From: Firmicutes bacterium CAG:24053_14 | GTDB taxonomy: Bacteria; Bacillota; Clostridia; Oscillospirales; Oscillospiraceae | NCBI GenBank assembly: GCA_001916715.1 | Contig: MNSZ01000048.1 | Span: 1 to 40,838 of the forward strand | Length of the DNA stretch: 40,838 nt | Reading direction: 5' to 3' | Shown here: piece after piece, positions 15,805-24,278 of the stretch | Layout: the number at the start of each line of letters is the position of its first letter | Position numbering within the stretch: the first letter of the stretch is position 1 | Position numbers and translations under genes: made by a program | Notes under the pieces: model-generated | Told to the model about the DNA's origin: nothing | Database searches by the model: none | The model's input: only the letters and a program-made list of their open reading frames with translations

Positions 15805-16212
15805 ATGACTCAGGATGCAGTGGTCACCAAGGTTTTTCCTAACGGCATGGCCGAGGTCGTCGTAGCACGCGGCACGGCGTGCGGAAGCAACTGCGGCAAT
15901 TGTGAAAGCTGTGTTTTTCAGAATGAGATAAAAGCGTTTGCCAAAAACTCAGTTCATGCAAAGCCGGGCGAAAAGGTCGTGATCGAAAGCCTTAGCTCCA
16001 GAATATTCGGAGCGGCATTCATTGTTTATATCGTTCCTATGCTGGTGTTCGTTATCGGCTATATAATCGCGGCAAGCTGCGGGCTGAGCGAGGGCATGAG
16101 CGTGCTCTGCAGCTTTATAGCTTTCTGCGCCGCAGTTGCGGTGATCGTAGTTTATCAGCGCCGCAGCAAACGAAAAAATCCCATAAAATTCGAGATAGTC
16201 AAGCTGCGTTGA
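15805..16212 (+). CDS. RseC/MucC family membrane protein (SoxR-reducing system type)
   Basis: A 135-residue protein. The N-terminal cytoplasmic part carries four closely set cysteines C26, C30, C33 and C36 (CGSNCGNCESC), a likely redox or Fe-S site. Two membrane helices follow (about 70-90 and 96-116), then a basic tail. The family includes RseC of the Rsx/Rnf-linked SoxR-reducing system, but in Clostridia stand-alone copies occur and the role is unclear. The gene has its own good ribosome binding site (ctggagg, 15790-15796) and sits between cdaR and yicC, probably in one transcript. Confidence 0.85.
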   Translation: MTQDAVVTKVFPNGMAEVVVARGTACGSNCGNCESCVFQNEIKAFAKNSVHAKPGEKVVIESLSSRIFGAAFIVYIVPMLVFVIGYIIAASCGLSEGMSVLCSFIAFCAAVAVIVVYQRRSKRKNPIKFEIVKLR

Positions 16213-16221
16213 GGTGATAAA

Positions 16222-17100
16222 ATGATTAAAAGTATGACTGGCTACGGCAGCGCAAAGGGCACTGTCGAGGGCATAGAAGTTAGCGTTGAGCTTAAAAGCG
16301 TAAATAATAAGTTTTTGGACACGTCAATAAGATTGCCACGCAGCTTTCTGTTTGCCGAAGAAACGATAAAGCAGGCCGTAAGCTCGCACATAAGTCGCGG
16401 CAAGGTCGATGTTTTTGTGACGATCGACAGCTCAATGGCGGACGATATGATCGTCCGGGTTAACGAGCCGCTTTTAAAGGGGTATCTCGATGCGCTCAAC
16501 ACTATTGCGGACAAGTACGGTCTTGCAAACGATGCAAGCGTCATGGGTGTGAGCCGCCTTCCGGATGTGCTATCGGTCGAGAAAAAAGAGCTTGATGCGG
16601 ACGCTGTTGCGGAAGGTATGCGCACTATTGCCGAGCAGGCGCTGTGCGACTTTGATCGCATGCGTATCGTTGAGGGCGAAAAGCTAAAAGCCGATGTTCT
16701 TTCAAAGCTTGAGAATATCGAAAAATATGTTTCTGTAATAGAGAAGAACTCACCTGTTACGGTCGAACAGTATCGTGAAAGACTCCTCGGCAAGCTCAAC
16801 GAGATCCTTGGCTCATCCGGCATAGACGAATCCCGCATCCTTACCGAGGCGGCGATATTTGCCGATAAAATAGCCGTTGATGAAGAGACCGTGCGCCTGC
16901 GCAGCCATATATCTCAGCTCCGTCAGATGCTTAAAATAGGCTCTCCTATAGGCAGAAAGATCGACTTTTTGCTTCAGGAGTTTAACCGCGAGGCTAACAC
17001 TACCGGCTCGAAGTGCCAGAATTCCGATATTGCACACACGGTCGTTGACCTCAAATCCGAGATCGAAAAGATCCGTGAGCAGATTCAGAATATTGAGTGA
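16222..17100 (+). CDS. yicC: YicC family endoribonuclease-like protein
   Basis: A 292-residue protein of the YicC/YloC family. The N-terminus MIKSMTGYGSAKGTVEGIEV and NNKFLDTSIRLPRSF are diagnostic, as is the C-terminal DUF1732 part (about 208-292) with EETVRLRSHISQL and IGRKIDFLLQEFNREANTTG. Escherichia coli YicC and Bacillus YloC have been described as endoribonucleases. Length is normal. ATG 16222 has gaggtgataa upstream. Position ahead of remA and gmk is the standard Firmicute order (yloC-remA-gmk-rpoZ). Confidence 0.94.
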   Translation: MIKSMTGYGSAKGTVEGIEVSVELKSVNNKFLDTSIRLPRSFLFAEETIKQAVSSHISRGKVDVFVTIDSSMADDMIVRVNEPLLKGYLDALNTIADKYGLANDASVMGVSRLPDVLSVEKKELDADAVAEGMRTIAEQALCDFDRMRIVEGEKLKADVLSKLENIEKYVSVIEKNSPVTVEQYRERLLGKLNEILGSSGIDESRILTEAAIFADKIAVDEETVRLRSHISQLRQMLKIGSPIGRKIDFLLQEFNREANTTGSKCQNSDIAHTVVDLKSEIEKIREQIQNIE

Positions 17101-17107
17101 GGGCAGC

Positions 17108-17368
17108 ATGACGCTCATAAATATAGGATTTGGAAACATGGTAAGCGCACAGCGCGTTATTGCCATGGTAAGCCCTGAATCGGCGCCGATAAAGCGAATG
17201 ATCCAGGATGTGAGAGATAAGGGGTTATTAATTGACGCATCCTTCGGCAGAAGCACGAAGGCTGCGCTTATAATGGACAGCGGAAACGTTATCCTGTCCG
17301 CGCTCACGCCGGAGGTTCTGGCGGCGCGAATGTCAAACAAGAATGAGGAAGGTGCAGCAAATGGCTAA
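17108..17368 (+). CDS. remA: RemA/DUF370 family regulator
   Basis: An 86-residue protein of the DUF370 family, which includes Bacillus RemA, a DNA-binding activator of matrix genes. The sequence MTLINIGFGNMVSAQRVIAM, SPESAPIKRMIQDVRDKGLL and IDASFGRSTKAALIMDSGNV is characteristic throughout. ATG 17108 is used because the conserved N-terminus begins there; the same frame extends upstream without support. It overlaps the gmk start by 8 bases. In non-biofilm Clostridia its target genes are unknown. Confidence 0.94.
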   Translation: MTLINIGFGNMVSAQRVIAMVSPESAPIKRMIQDVRDKGLLIDASFGRSTKAALIMDSGNVILSALTPEVLAARMSNKNEEGAANG

Positions 17369-17966
17369 ACAGAGAGGAAAGCTTATAGTTATATCCGGAC
17401 CGTCCGGAGCAGGGAAGAGCACGGTCGTTTTAAAGGCTCTGGAGGGGCGAAACGACATATGTTTTTCCGTTTCCGCAACGACGAGGAAGCCTCGTCCCGG
17501 TGAGGTCGACGGCAAGGAGTACTTCTTTGTAGATCTCGATAAATTCCGCGAGATGGTCGAAAACGACGAGTTCCTTGAGCATGCAGAGTATGTAGCCAAC
17601 TCCTACGGCACGCCAAAGGCTTATGTTGAGAAAAAGCTCAGCGAGGGCATGAATGTCCTGCTTGACATTGAGGTTCAGGGCGCTCTTCAGGTGCATCAGA
17701 AAATGCCCGAGGCGGTCATGGTATTCATAATCCCGCCCTCCATGGCAGAGCTTGAGAAAAGACTGCGCAGCAGAGGAACGGATTCCGAGCGTAAGATCGA
17801 GGCTCGCCTTATCCGCGCTAAAGAGGAATATGCCGCAGCGGACTTTTATGACTATATCATAATCAATGACGATGCCGATAAGGCCGCAAAGGAATTTTCG
17901 GCGATTATAACCGCAGAATACTGCAAATATGATCTTAGAAAAAACTATTTAAGTGAGGTAGACTGA
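17361..17966 (+). CDS. gmk: Guanylate kinase
   Basis: A 201-residue GMP kinase (GMP + ATP to GDP + ADP). The P-loop GPSGAGKST lies at about 13-21, followed by the GMP-binding SVSATTRKPRPGEVDGKEYF and the TYG-type NSYGTPKAYVEKKL segment. DIEVQGALQVHQKMPEAVMV and RLRSRGTDSERKIEARL complete the lid and core. ATG 17361 is chosen over ATG 17343 because aaggtg lies 6 bases upstream and homologues start here. The gene ends 2 bases before rpoZ. Confidence 0.96.
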   Translation: MAKQRGKLIVISGPSGAGKSTVVLKALEGRNDICFSVSATTRKPRPGEVDGKEYFFVDLDKFREMVENDEFLEHAEYVANSYGTPKAYVEKKLSEGMNVLLDIEVQGALQVHQKMPEAVMVFIIPPSMAELEKRLRSRGTDSERKIEARLIRAKEEYAAADFYDYIIINDDADKAAKEFSAIITAEYCKYDLRKNYLSEVD

Positions 17967-17968
17967 TC

Positions 17969-18160
17969 ATGATGCTTTATCCCCCTGTTGCCGAGCTTGT
18001 CAGCAAGACCGGCAACCGTTATCAGCTTGTAAATCTCGTTGCAAGAAGAGCGCGTGAGATATCCGCAAATGCCGAGGAAGAGGGTATCATCCTCGATAAG
18101 AAGCCCGTTAGCGAAGCTATCGACGAAGTATACACCGGCAAGCTTACCATAGCAAAATAA
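17969..18160 (+). CDS. rpoZ: RNA polymerase omega subunit
   Basis: A 63-residue omega subunit, which helps assemble and stabilise RNA polymerase. YPPVAELVSKTGNRYQLVNL and VARRAREISANAEEEGIILD are the conserved core; KPVSEAIDEVYTGKLTI ends the protein. ATG at 17969 or 17972 could be the start; the ribosome binding site gaggta is at 17954-17959. The linkage to gmk is typical. A terminator follows, so the operon starting at cdaA may end here. Confidence 0.95.
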   Translation: MMLYPPVAELVSKTGNRYQLVNLVARRAREISANAEEEGIILDKKPVSEAIDEVYTGKLTIAK

Positions 18161-18164
18161 TCAG

Positions 18165-18194
18165 CAGCGGAGCCGTATCGCTCCGCTGAATTTT
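18165..18194 (+). terminator. Rho-independent terminator after rpoZ
   Basis: Stem CAGCGGAGC / GCTCCGCTG (9 base pairs), loop CGTATC, then AATTTTGCTT. The T-run is short, so partial read-through into priA is likely; no clear priA promoter was recognised. Confidence 0.7.
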
Positions 18195-18244
18195 GCTTAA
18201 AGCATATGATTTTGCACCAAAATGTCGGATGAAGGATGGTGGGT

Positions 18245-20497
18245 ATGTCGGAAAAGCGCATAGCAAAAATTGCGGTTGCCGCCGCAAACTACAGTATAGA
18301 CAAGCCCTATGACTATCTCATACCCGACAGTATGGCAGACCTTATAGCTCCCGGTATGCGCGTTACAGTGCCGTTTTCGCGCGGAAATCGCCGCAGCGAG
18401 GGCATTGTCCTCGCTGTCAGCGATAACAGCGAATATGAAAGCCTAAAGCCTATAGAATCCTGCCTTGATAAAGAGACGATGCTGACGCCGTCTCAGCTCA
18501 AGCTCGCTCTGTGGATGCATGACAGGCTGTTCTGCACGGTGTATGACGCCGTCAGGACCATTCTCCCGGCCGGCTGCTGGTTTAAGGCCGACGGCGCGCG
18601 CCAGGTAAACGACAAAATGCGAGAGATGATAAGTCTTGCTATCGACGCGGAAGAAGCCTTTGACACTGCGCAGAACATTCGTCGAAAGGCTCCCATGCAG
18701 GCTGCACTGCTGGAGCTTATGTGCTCGACCGGGCGTGTATCCGCTCGGGAAGCCATGCATTTTACGGGAGCATCTCGGCAGTCGCTAAATGCGCTTATAA
18801 ATGCGCAGTTGGTCGTTGCGGATAAGGAAGAGGTTTTTCGCCGTCCCGAAGTGTGGACAGGGAAGCTAAAACCTCTCCCCGAGCTTAACCGTGAGCAGAA
18901 GGACGCATATACAGGCATAAAAAAGCTGCTTGACGAGCCTTGCCCGGAGGCTGCGCTTTTGTGCGGTGTTACCGGCAGCGGAAAGACCTCGGTATATATC
19001 CGGCTAATTGACGATACGCTCAAAAGCGGAAAATGTGCCATACTTCTTGTGCCCGAGATCGCGCTGACGCCGCAGATGATACACACTTTTTCCGAATATT
19101 TCGGCAATGACGTTGCAATACTGCACAGCAGCCTTGCCGTCGGTGAGCGATATGATGAGTGGAAGCGTATAAAAACAGGCGGCGCAAAGCTCGTGATCGG
19201 AACGCGGAGTGCGGTGTTTGCACCGTTTGAAAACCTCGGACTTATCATTATCGACGAGGAGCAGGAGGACAGCTATAAGTCCGAAAACTCTCCGCGATAC
19301 CATGCACGCGATGTTGCAAAGTATCGCTGCGCAAAGACCAATTCGCTTTTGCTGCTTGGCTCGGCAACTCCCGATATTGAAAGCCGGTATGCTGCGGAGA
19401 GCGGAAAGTATAAGCTCTTCCGAATGAACGAGCGCTATAATGCGATGCAGCTTCCGTCGGTCGAGATAGTGGATATGAAGAGCGAGCTTAAGTCCGGAAA
19501 CGGCAGTGAGCTTAGCTCAAGGCTTAAAGCCGAGCTTGAAGAGAACATAGAACGCGGCGAGCAGAGCATACTGTTTATCAATCGGCGCGGAGCAAACAAG
19601 CTCATATGCTGCGGAGACTGCGGATATGTATATAAGTGCCCGAATTGCAGCGTTTCGCTGACGTATCACAGCGTCAATAAGCGGCTTATCTGCCACTACT
19701 GCGGCTATACTCGCAGAGCCGACAGCCGTTGCCCCGACTGCGGCGGAATGCTTACCTTTGTCGGCGCAGGAACTCAGCTAATTGAGGAAGAGCTTAAACA
19801 GCTGTACCCTGATACGCAGGTTCTGCGCATGGATACCGACACCGTCAAGGCGGCAGGCAGTCACGATGTTCTGCTGAACAAATTTAAAAACGAAAAGATC
19901 CCCATTATGGTCGGCACTCAGATGGTCACCAAGGGACTCAATTTTGAAAATGTGACGCTCATCGGCGTAGTCTCCGCTGACCAGAGCCTTTATTGCGGAG
20001 ATTACCGTTCCGGAGAGAGAACATTTTCGCTTATAACGCAGGTCATCGGACGCAGCGGCAGAGGAAGTAAGCCGGGACGCGCCATTATCCAGACCTTCAC
20101 TCCGCAAAACGAGATAATACGTCTTGCCGCGCAGCAGGATTACGAGGGCTTTTTTAAAACCGAGCTCAGCCTGCGCAGACTTCAGGATACGCCGCCGTTT
20201 GCGGATATAATTGCTATAACCGCCTCCGGAACGGTGGAAAGCGCAGTTATAAAATGCTGCACGGATATATGCACGGTGGTAAAAGCGTCGCTTAGGAATC
20301 GAAGCGATGTACGTATTCTCGGCCCTGCGCCGTTGGCGGTCGTCAGAGTAAATAACCGTTATAGATACAGAGTAAATATATGCTGCACAGCCGACAGGCA
20401 GATCCGCGAGATAATATCTTCGGTGCTCATTCGCTGTGCAAAATCAGGAAAATACAGGGGAGTCAGCGTGTTTGCCGACAATAACCCCTCTGATTAG
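18245..20497 (+). CDS. priA: Primosomal protein N' (replication restart helicase PriA)
   Basis: A 750-residue 3'-5' DNA helicase that reloads the replisome at stalled forks. In order: the N-terminal DNA-binding domain (VAAANYSIDKPYDYLIPD), the helicase core with Walker A GVTGSGKTSVY (about 240-250), Walker B IIIDEEQEDSYKSE, LLGSATPDIES, and then the zinc-binding region with eight cysteines (about 454-505, CCGDCGYVYKCPNC and CHYCG..CPDCGG), followed by VGTQMVTKGLNFENVTLIGV and QVIGRSGRG. ATG 18245 fits aagga 8 bases upstream; ATG 18236 has none. Downstream def follows after 9 bases. Confidence 0.96.
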   Translation: MSEKRIAKIAVAAANYSIDKPYDYLIPDSMADLIAPGMRVTVPFSRGNRRSEGIVLAVSDNSEYESLKPIESCLDKETMLTPSQLKLALWMHDRLFCTVYDAVRTILPAGCWFKADGARQVNDKMREMISLAIDAEEAFDTAQNIRRKAPMQAALLELMCSTGRVSAREAMHFTGASRQSLNALINAQLVVADKEEVFRRPEVWTGKLKPLPELNREQKDAYTGIKKLLDEPCPEAALLCGVTGSGKTSVYIRLIDDTLKSGKCAILLVPEIALTPQMIHTFSEYFGNDVAILHSSLAVGERYDEWKRIKTGGAKLVIGTRSAVFAPFENLGLIIIDEEQEDSYKSENSPRYHARDVAKYRCAKTNSLLLLGSATPDIESRYAAESGKYKLFRMNERYNAMQLPSVEIVDMKSELKSGNGSELSSRLKAELEENIERGEQSILFINRRGANKLICCGDCGYVYKCPNCSVSLTYHSVNKRLICHYCGYTRRADSRCPDCGGMLTFVGAGTQLIEEELKQLYPDTQVLRMDTDTVKAAGSHDVLLNKFKNEKIPIMVGTQMVTKGLNFENVTLIGVVSADQSLYCGDYRSGERTFSLITQVIGRSGRGSKPGRAIIQTFTPQNEIIRLAAQQDYEGFFKTELSLRRLQDTPPFADIIAITASGTVESAVIKCCTDICTVVKASLRNRSDVRILGPAPLAVVRVNNRYRYRVNICCTADRQIREIISSVLIRCAKSGKYRGVSVFADNNPSD

Positions 20498-20506
20498 GAG
20501 ACGAAC

Positions 20507-21010
20507 ATGGCACTCAGACATATAGTAACAAAAGAGGACAGTATACTTCATAAGGTCTGCCGCGAGCAGGTCAAATTTGACTCAAGACTCCACCAGCTTC
20601 TTGACGACATGGCCGAAACGCTTGAAAACGCAAACGGCGTCGGCCTTGCGGCTCCGCAGGTCGGCATATTGCGCCGTGTTGTCCTCGTCATTGCAACCAA
20701 TGTTGAAGATGAAGATGACGAGGAGATACTTGAGCTTATAAACCCGGTCATCGTCTCTTCCGAAGGCGAGCAGACCGGCGCGGAGGGCTGTCTCAGCGTG
20801 CCCGGAGAATACGGTATAGTCACCCGTCCGTCTATCGTAACGGTTCGCGCACAGAACAGGGACGGAAACTGGTTTGAATACACGGGAACCGGCCTTACAG
20901 CAAGGTGCATATGTCACGAGCTTGACCACCTTGACGGCCATCTGTTCACCGAAAAGTGCGAGCGTATGCTATCCGAGGATGAGATAAAAGGCAGCGGAAG
21001 CGAGGGGTGA
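20507..21010 (+). CDS. def: Peptide deformylase
   Basis: A 167-residue metalloenzyme that removes the N-formyl group from new proteins. All three motifs are present: GVGLAAPQVG (44-53), EGCLSVPG (93-100, metal ligand C95) and CHELDHLDG (136-144, ligands H137 and H141, catalytic E138). Residues 67-74 (VEDEDDEE) form an acidic insert. The gene has its own ribosome binding site taggaga and is followed by fmt, the gene for the opposing formylation step, the classic def-fmt pairing. Confidence 0.97.
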   Translation: MALRHIVTKEDSILHKVCREQVKFDSRLHQLLDDMAETLENANGVGLAAPQVGILRRVVLVIATNVEDEDDEEILELINPVIVSSEGEQTGAEGCLSVPGEYGIVTRPSIVTVRAQNRDGNWFEYTGTGLTARCICHELDHLDGHLFTEKCERMLSEDEIKGSGSEG

Positions 21011-21012
21011 GT

Positions 21013-21933
21013 ATGCGCATAGTATTTATGGGTACGCCGGACTTTGCTGCGGCCTCATTGAAAAAGCTTATAGATAAAAAATACGATATTGCAGCCGTTT
21101 TCACTCAGCCGGACAAGCCGCGCGACCGTGGCATGAAGCTTTCATACAGTCCTGTAAAGGAACTTGCGCTGGAAAACAATATTCCCGTTTATCAGCCGAC
21201 GAAGCTGCGCGACGGAACGGCTACCGAGCTTATAAAAAGCCTTGCTCCCGAAATTCTTGAAGTTGTCGCTTACGGGCGCATTCTGCCGGACGATATGCTT
21301 GAGGTACCGAAATACGGCGCAATAAACGTGCATGCTTCGCTTCTGCCGAAATACAGAGGTGCAGCGCCCATACAGTGGGCGGTTTTGAACGGCGATAAGA
21401 TCACCGGCGTTACGACCATGTATCTCGCGTCGGAAATGGATACGGGCGATATCATCTACACATCCGAAACTGAGATAGGTGAGTTTGAAACGTCCGGTGA
21501 GCTGTTTGACCGACTGATGATCATGGGAGCCGAGCTTCTTGCCCGCACTCTGCGCGATATTGAAGCCGGAACGGCGCCGAGAACGCCGCAGGATCACAGC
21601 AAGGCAAGCTATGTCAAAATGCTTGATAAGAGCCTAAGCCCCATAGAGTGGGCGAAAACGCCGCGCGAGGTCATAAAGCAGATATACGGCTTGCAGCCGT
21701 GGCCGGTCGCAACAGCGGAGCTTGACGGAAAGGTCTTTAAAATTTATTCTGCCGAGTATACGCAGAACAAGACCGATAAAGCTCCCGGAAGTGTGGTCAG
21801 TGCCGGCAAAAAAGGCATTGAGATAGCCTGCCTTGACGGTGAAACGGTTCTCATAACCGAGCTTCAGGCAGCAGGAAAAAAACGAATGAAAGCGTCCGAC
21901 TACTTGCTCGGACACCCCATAAAGGTGGATTAA
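21013..21933 (+). CDS. fmt: Methionyl-tRNA formyltransferase
   Basis: A 306-residue enzyme that formylates initiator Met-tRNA with 10-formyl-THF. The N-terminal catalytic domain begins MRIVFMGTPDFAAASLKKL and contains the active-site block NVHASLLPKYRGAAPIQWAV (about 106-125) with catalytic N, H and later D in MDTGDI. The C-terminal tRNA-binding OB-like domain is seen around AKTPREVIKQIYGLQPWPVA to the end. ATG 21013 is chosen because gagggg lies just upstream; an in-frame GTG at 21007 is possible. It overlaps no gene, and rsmB starts 3 bases later. Confidence 0.97.
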   Translation: MRIVFMGTPDFAAASLKKLIDKKYDIAAVFTQPDKPRDRGMKLSYSPVKELALENNIPVYQPTKLRDGTATELIKSLAPEILEVVAYGRILPDDMLEVPKYGAINVHASLLPKYRGAAPIQWAVLNGDKITGVTTMYLASEMDTGDIIYTSETEIGEFETSGELFDRLMIMGAELLARTLRDIEAGTAPRTPQDHSKASYVKMLDKSLSPIEWAKTPREVIKQIYGLQPWPVATAELDGKVFKIYSAEYTQNKTDKAPGSVVSAGKKGIEIACLDGETVLITELQAAGKKRMKASDYLLGHPIKVD

Positions 21934-21936
21934 GCA

Positions 21937-23244
21937 TTGGATAAAGCCAGGGAAGCCGCTGTTTTTGCGCTTGAGCGCACAAGACGCGACGGCGCGTGGA
22001 CGTCGGCGCTCAGCGACGCGATGAAAACTAAATACGATCTTGACTCGCGCTCGCTTTCGCTGGCCGTCAGTATAAGTCTCGGCGTTTTGCAGAACACCGC
22101 GCTTCTGGATTATTACATTGATCTCAACAGCAAGTCGGCATCAAAGATAGAACCGAAGGTGCGCGATATAATGCGCAGCGGCGCGTATCAGCTCATTTTT
22201 ATGGACAAGATCCCTGCGTCTGCCGCCGTGAACGAATCAGTAGCGTTGTGCAAAAAGCTCGGTTATTCAAGGGCTTCCGGCTTCTGCAACGCTGTTTTGA
22301 GAAAGATTGCGTCCTGCTCGGACAAGCTTCCCGAGCCTCCCGGAAAGGGAACGGCGCAGTACCTTTCGGTTAAATACAGCCATCCGCAGCAGCTTGCTCA
22401 GTATATCGTTGATCGCCGGGGATATGACGCCGCCGAGGCGTTCCTTGCGGCCGATAACTCGATCCCGGATACCTGCCTTCAGGTGAACACGCTGAAGATC
22501 ACGCCCGATGAGCTTATGCTGCGACTTTCGTCAGATGGCGTTCCGTGTTCAATGCACCCATGGCTGCCGGATTGTATCGTTACGGCCGGAAGCGTAAGCT
22601 CAATGCCCGGCTTTGACGAGGGGCTTTTCTACGTTCAGGACCCTGCCGCAAAATGCGCTGTTCTGGCAGCGGCGCTTGAACCTGGAATGAATGTGCTTGA
22701 TTCCTGCGCGGCTCCGGGCGGAAAAAGCTTTGCGGCCGCCATTGCAATGCGAAATGAAGGCAGCATTGATTCCTGCGATCTGCACGATAAAAAAATAAGA
22801 CTTATAAATGAAGGCGCGCGGCGTCTCGGACTTTCCTGCATAAATGCGTTTTCGCATGATGCAAGGGCGTCGTTTGACAGACAGTATGACGCGATCATTG
22901 CCGATGTTCCGTGCTCGGGTTACGGAGTTATCCGAAAAAAGCCGGAGATACGGTATAAGCCGCTTGAAGACAGCACATCGATGCCTGCGATACAGGCGGC
23001 GATACTCGAAAACCTTTCGCAATATGTTAAGCCGGGCGGAGTGATCGTTTATTCAACATGCACGGTGCTCGAGCGTGAAAACGAAGATGTCGTGAAGGCG
23101 TTTTTGCGCGAACACGCCGAATTTTCGGCAGAGAGCTTTACGCTCCCGAACGGCGAAACCGCCGCCGGCGGATATATGACATTCTGGCCGGATATCCACG
23201 GTACCGACGGATTTTTTGTCAGCAAGCTTAGGAGAAACAAATGA
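21937..23244 (+). CDS. rsmB: 16S rRNA (cytosine-967-C5)-methyltransferase
   Basis: A 435-residue RsmB/Sun methyltransferase. The N-terminal NusB-like RNA-binding domain spans about 1-130 (AREAAVFALERTRRDGAWTS, IPASAAVNESVALCKKLGYS). The catalytic part has the SAM motif VLDSCAAPGGKSFAAAIAM (about 249-267), motif IV DVPCSGYGVIRKKPEIRY and motif VI VYSTCTVLERENEDVV, both with the essential cysteines. The start is TTG 21937, 8 bases after AAAGGTGG (21921-21928). The stop overlaps rlmN by 4 bases. The order def-fmt-rsmB-rlmN-stp-prkC is conserved in Firmicutes. Confidence 0.95.
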   Translation: MDKAREAAVFALERTRRDGAWTSALSDAMKTKYDLDSRSLSLAVSISLGVLQNTALLDYYIDLNSKSASKIEPKVRDIMRSGAYQLIFMDKIPASAAVNESVALCKKLGYSRASGFCNAVLRKIASCSDKLPEPPGKGTAQYLSVKYSHPQQLAQYIVDRRGYDAAEAFLAADNSIPDTCLQVNTLKITPDELMLRLSSDGVPCSMHPWLPDCIVTAGSVSSMPGFDEGLFYVQDPAAKCAVLAAALEPGMNVLDSCAAPGGKSFAAAIAMRNEGSIDSCDLHDKKIRLINEGARRLGLSCINAFSHDARASFDRQYDAIIADVPCSGYGVIRKKPEIRYKPLEDSTSMPAIQAAILENLSQYVKPGGVIVYSTCTVLERENEDVVKAFLREHAEFSAESFTLPNGETAAGGYMTFWPDIHGTDGFFVSKLRRNK

Positions 23245-24278
23245 AAAACCTTAGGAGCATGCTCCCAAATGAGATAGAAGATATCCTCGCAGGCCTCGGG
23301 GAGCCTAAATACCGCGCAAAGCAGGTGTTTAAGTGGCTCGGCAGGGGGGTCGGCTCAATTGATGAAATGAGCGATATCCCCAAATCACTGCGCGAGAAGC
23401 TTAAAACCGAATATACCGTTTACGAGCCTAAGGTGCTCAGCAAACAGGTCTCAAAAATAGACGGCACGATAAAATACCTGTGGGAGCTGTATGACGGCAA
23501 CGCGGTCGAAACCGTTGTCATGAGCTATAAGCACGGGAATACCGTCTGCGTTTCAACTCAGGTCGGCTGCCGCCAGGGCTGCGCCTTCTGCGCGTCCACC
23601 ATAGGCGGCCTTGTCCGATGCCTAGAGCCGCACGAAATTCTCGAGGAGGTAATGTTTTCGCAGATCGATTCGGGGAAGCAGATATCAAATATCGTCCTCA
23701 TGGGTATCGGTGAGCCGCTTGATAACTTTGATAACGTTGTCAAGTTCCTTGAACTTGTAAATCACCCGGACGGTATGAATATCGGCATGCGGCATATTTC
23801 GCTTTCAACCTGCGGAATAACAGAAAAGTTTGACAAACTGGCCGAACTTAATTTACAATTGACTTTATCGGTATCTCTGCACGCTCCGGACGACGAAACG
23901 CGCTCGAAGATAATGCCTGCCAACCACGGCAGAGGTGTGGACGAGCTTATGGAGTGCTGCCGCCGCTATTACGAAAAAACCGGCCGCAGAATATCGTTTG
24001 AATATATCATGATCGACGGAGTAAACGACACGCAGTATCACGCACAGCTTTTGTCAAAGCGCGCGAGGTATGTCGGCGCGCATGTCAATCTAATTCCGAT
24101 GAACCACGTTGAAGAGAGCCGTTTTCAGCCCTCAACTCAGGGGCATATAAAAGCATTTGTCAAAGTGCTTGAGGATAACGGCGTTAACGTTACCGTCCGC
24201 CGCAAGCTCGGCGGCGATGTTGAGGCATCCTGCGGACAGCTGCGCAGAAAAATGCAGAAGGGCAATCAGGTAAAATGA
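23241..24278 (+). CDS. rlmN: Dual-specificity 23S rRNA/tRNA adenosine C2-methyltransferase RlmN
   Basis: A 345-residue radical-SAM enzyme methylating A2503 of 23S rRNA (and A37 of some tRNAs). The N-terminal accessory domain shows EPKYRAKQVFKWLGRGVGSI. The cluster motif CxxxCxxC is GCRQGCAFCASTIGG (near 109-123). NIVLMGIGEPLDNFDNVVKF, LSTCGI and SVSLHAPDDETRSKIMPANH follow. The C-terminal cysteine that carries the methyl group is in VEASCGQLRRK, near residue 333. The start ATG overlaps rsmB and the stop overlaps stp, each by 4 bases. Confidence 0.97.
   Translation: MKNLRSMLPNEIEDILAGLGEPKYRAKQVFKWLGRGVGSIDEMSDIPKSLREKLKTEYTVYEPKVLSKQVSKIDGTIKYLWELYDGNAVETVVMSYKHGNTVCVSTQVGCRQGCAFCASTIGGLVRCLEPHEILEEVMFSQIDSGKQISNIVLMGIGEPLDNFDNVVKFLELVNHPDGMNIGMRHISLSTCGITEKFDKLAELNLQLTLSVSLHAPDDETRSKIMPANHGRGVDELMECCRRYYEKTGRRISFEYIMIDGVNDTQYHAQLLSKRARYVGAHVNLIPMNHVEESRFQPSTQGHIKAFVKVLEDNGVNVTVRRKLGGDVEASCGQLRRKMQKGNQVK

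Noticed and set aside
23850..23880. Small AT-rich patch with TTGACT inside rlmN.
   Set aside because: No -10 box at a suitable distance; the bases code for conserved residues.
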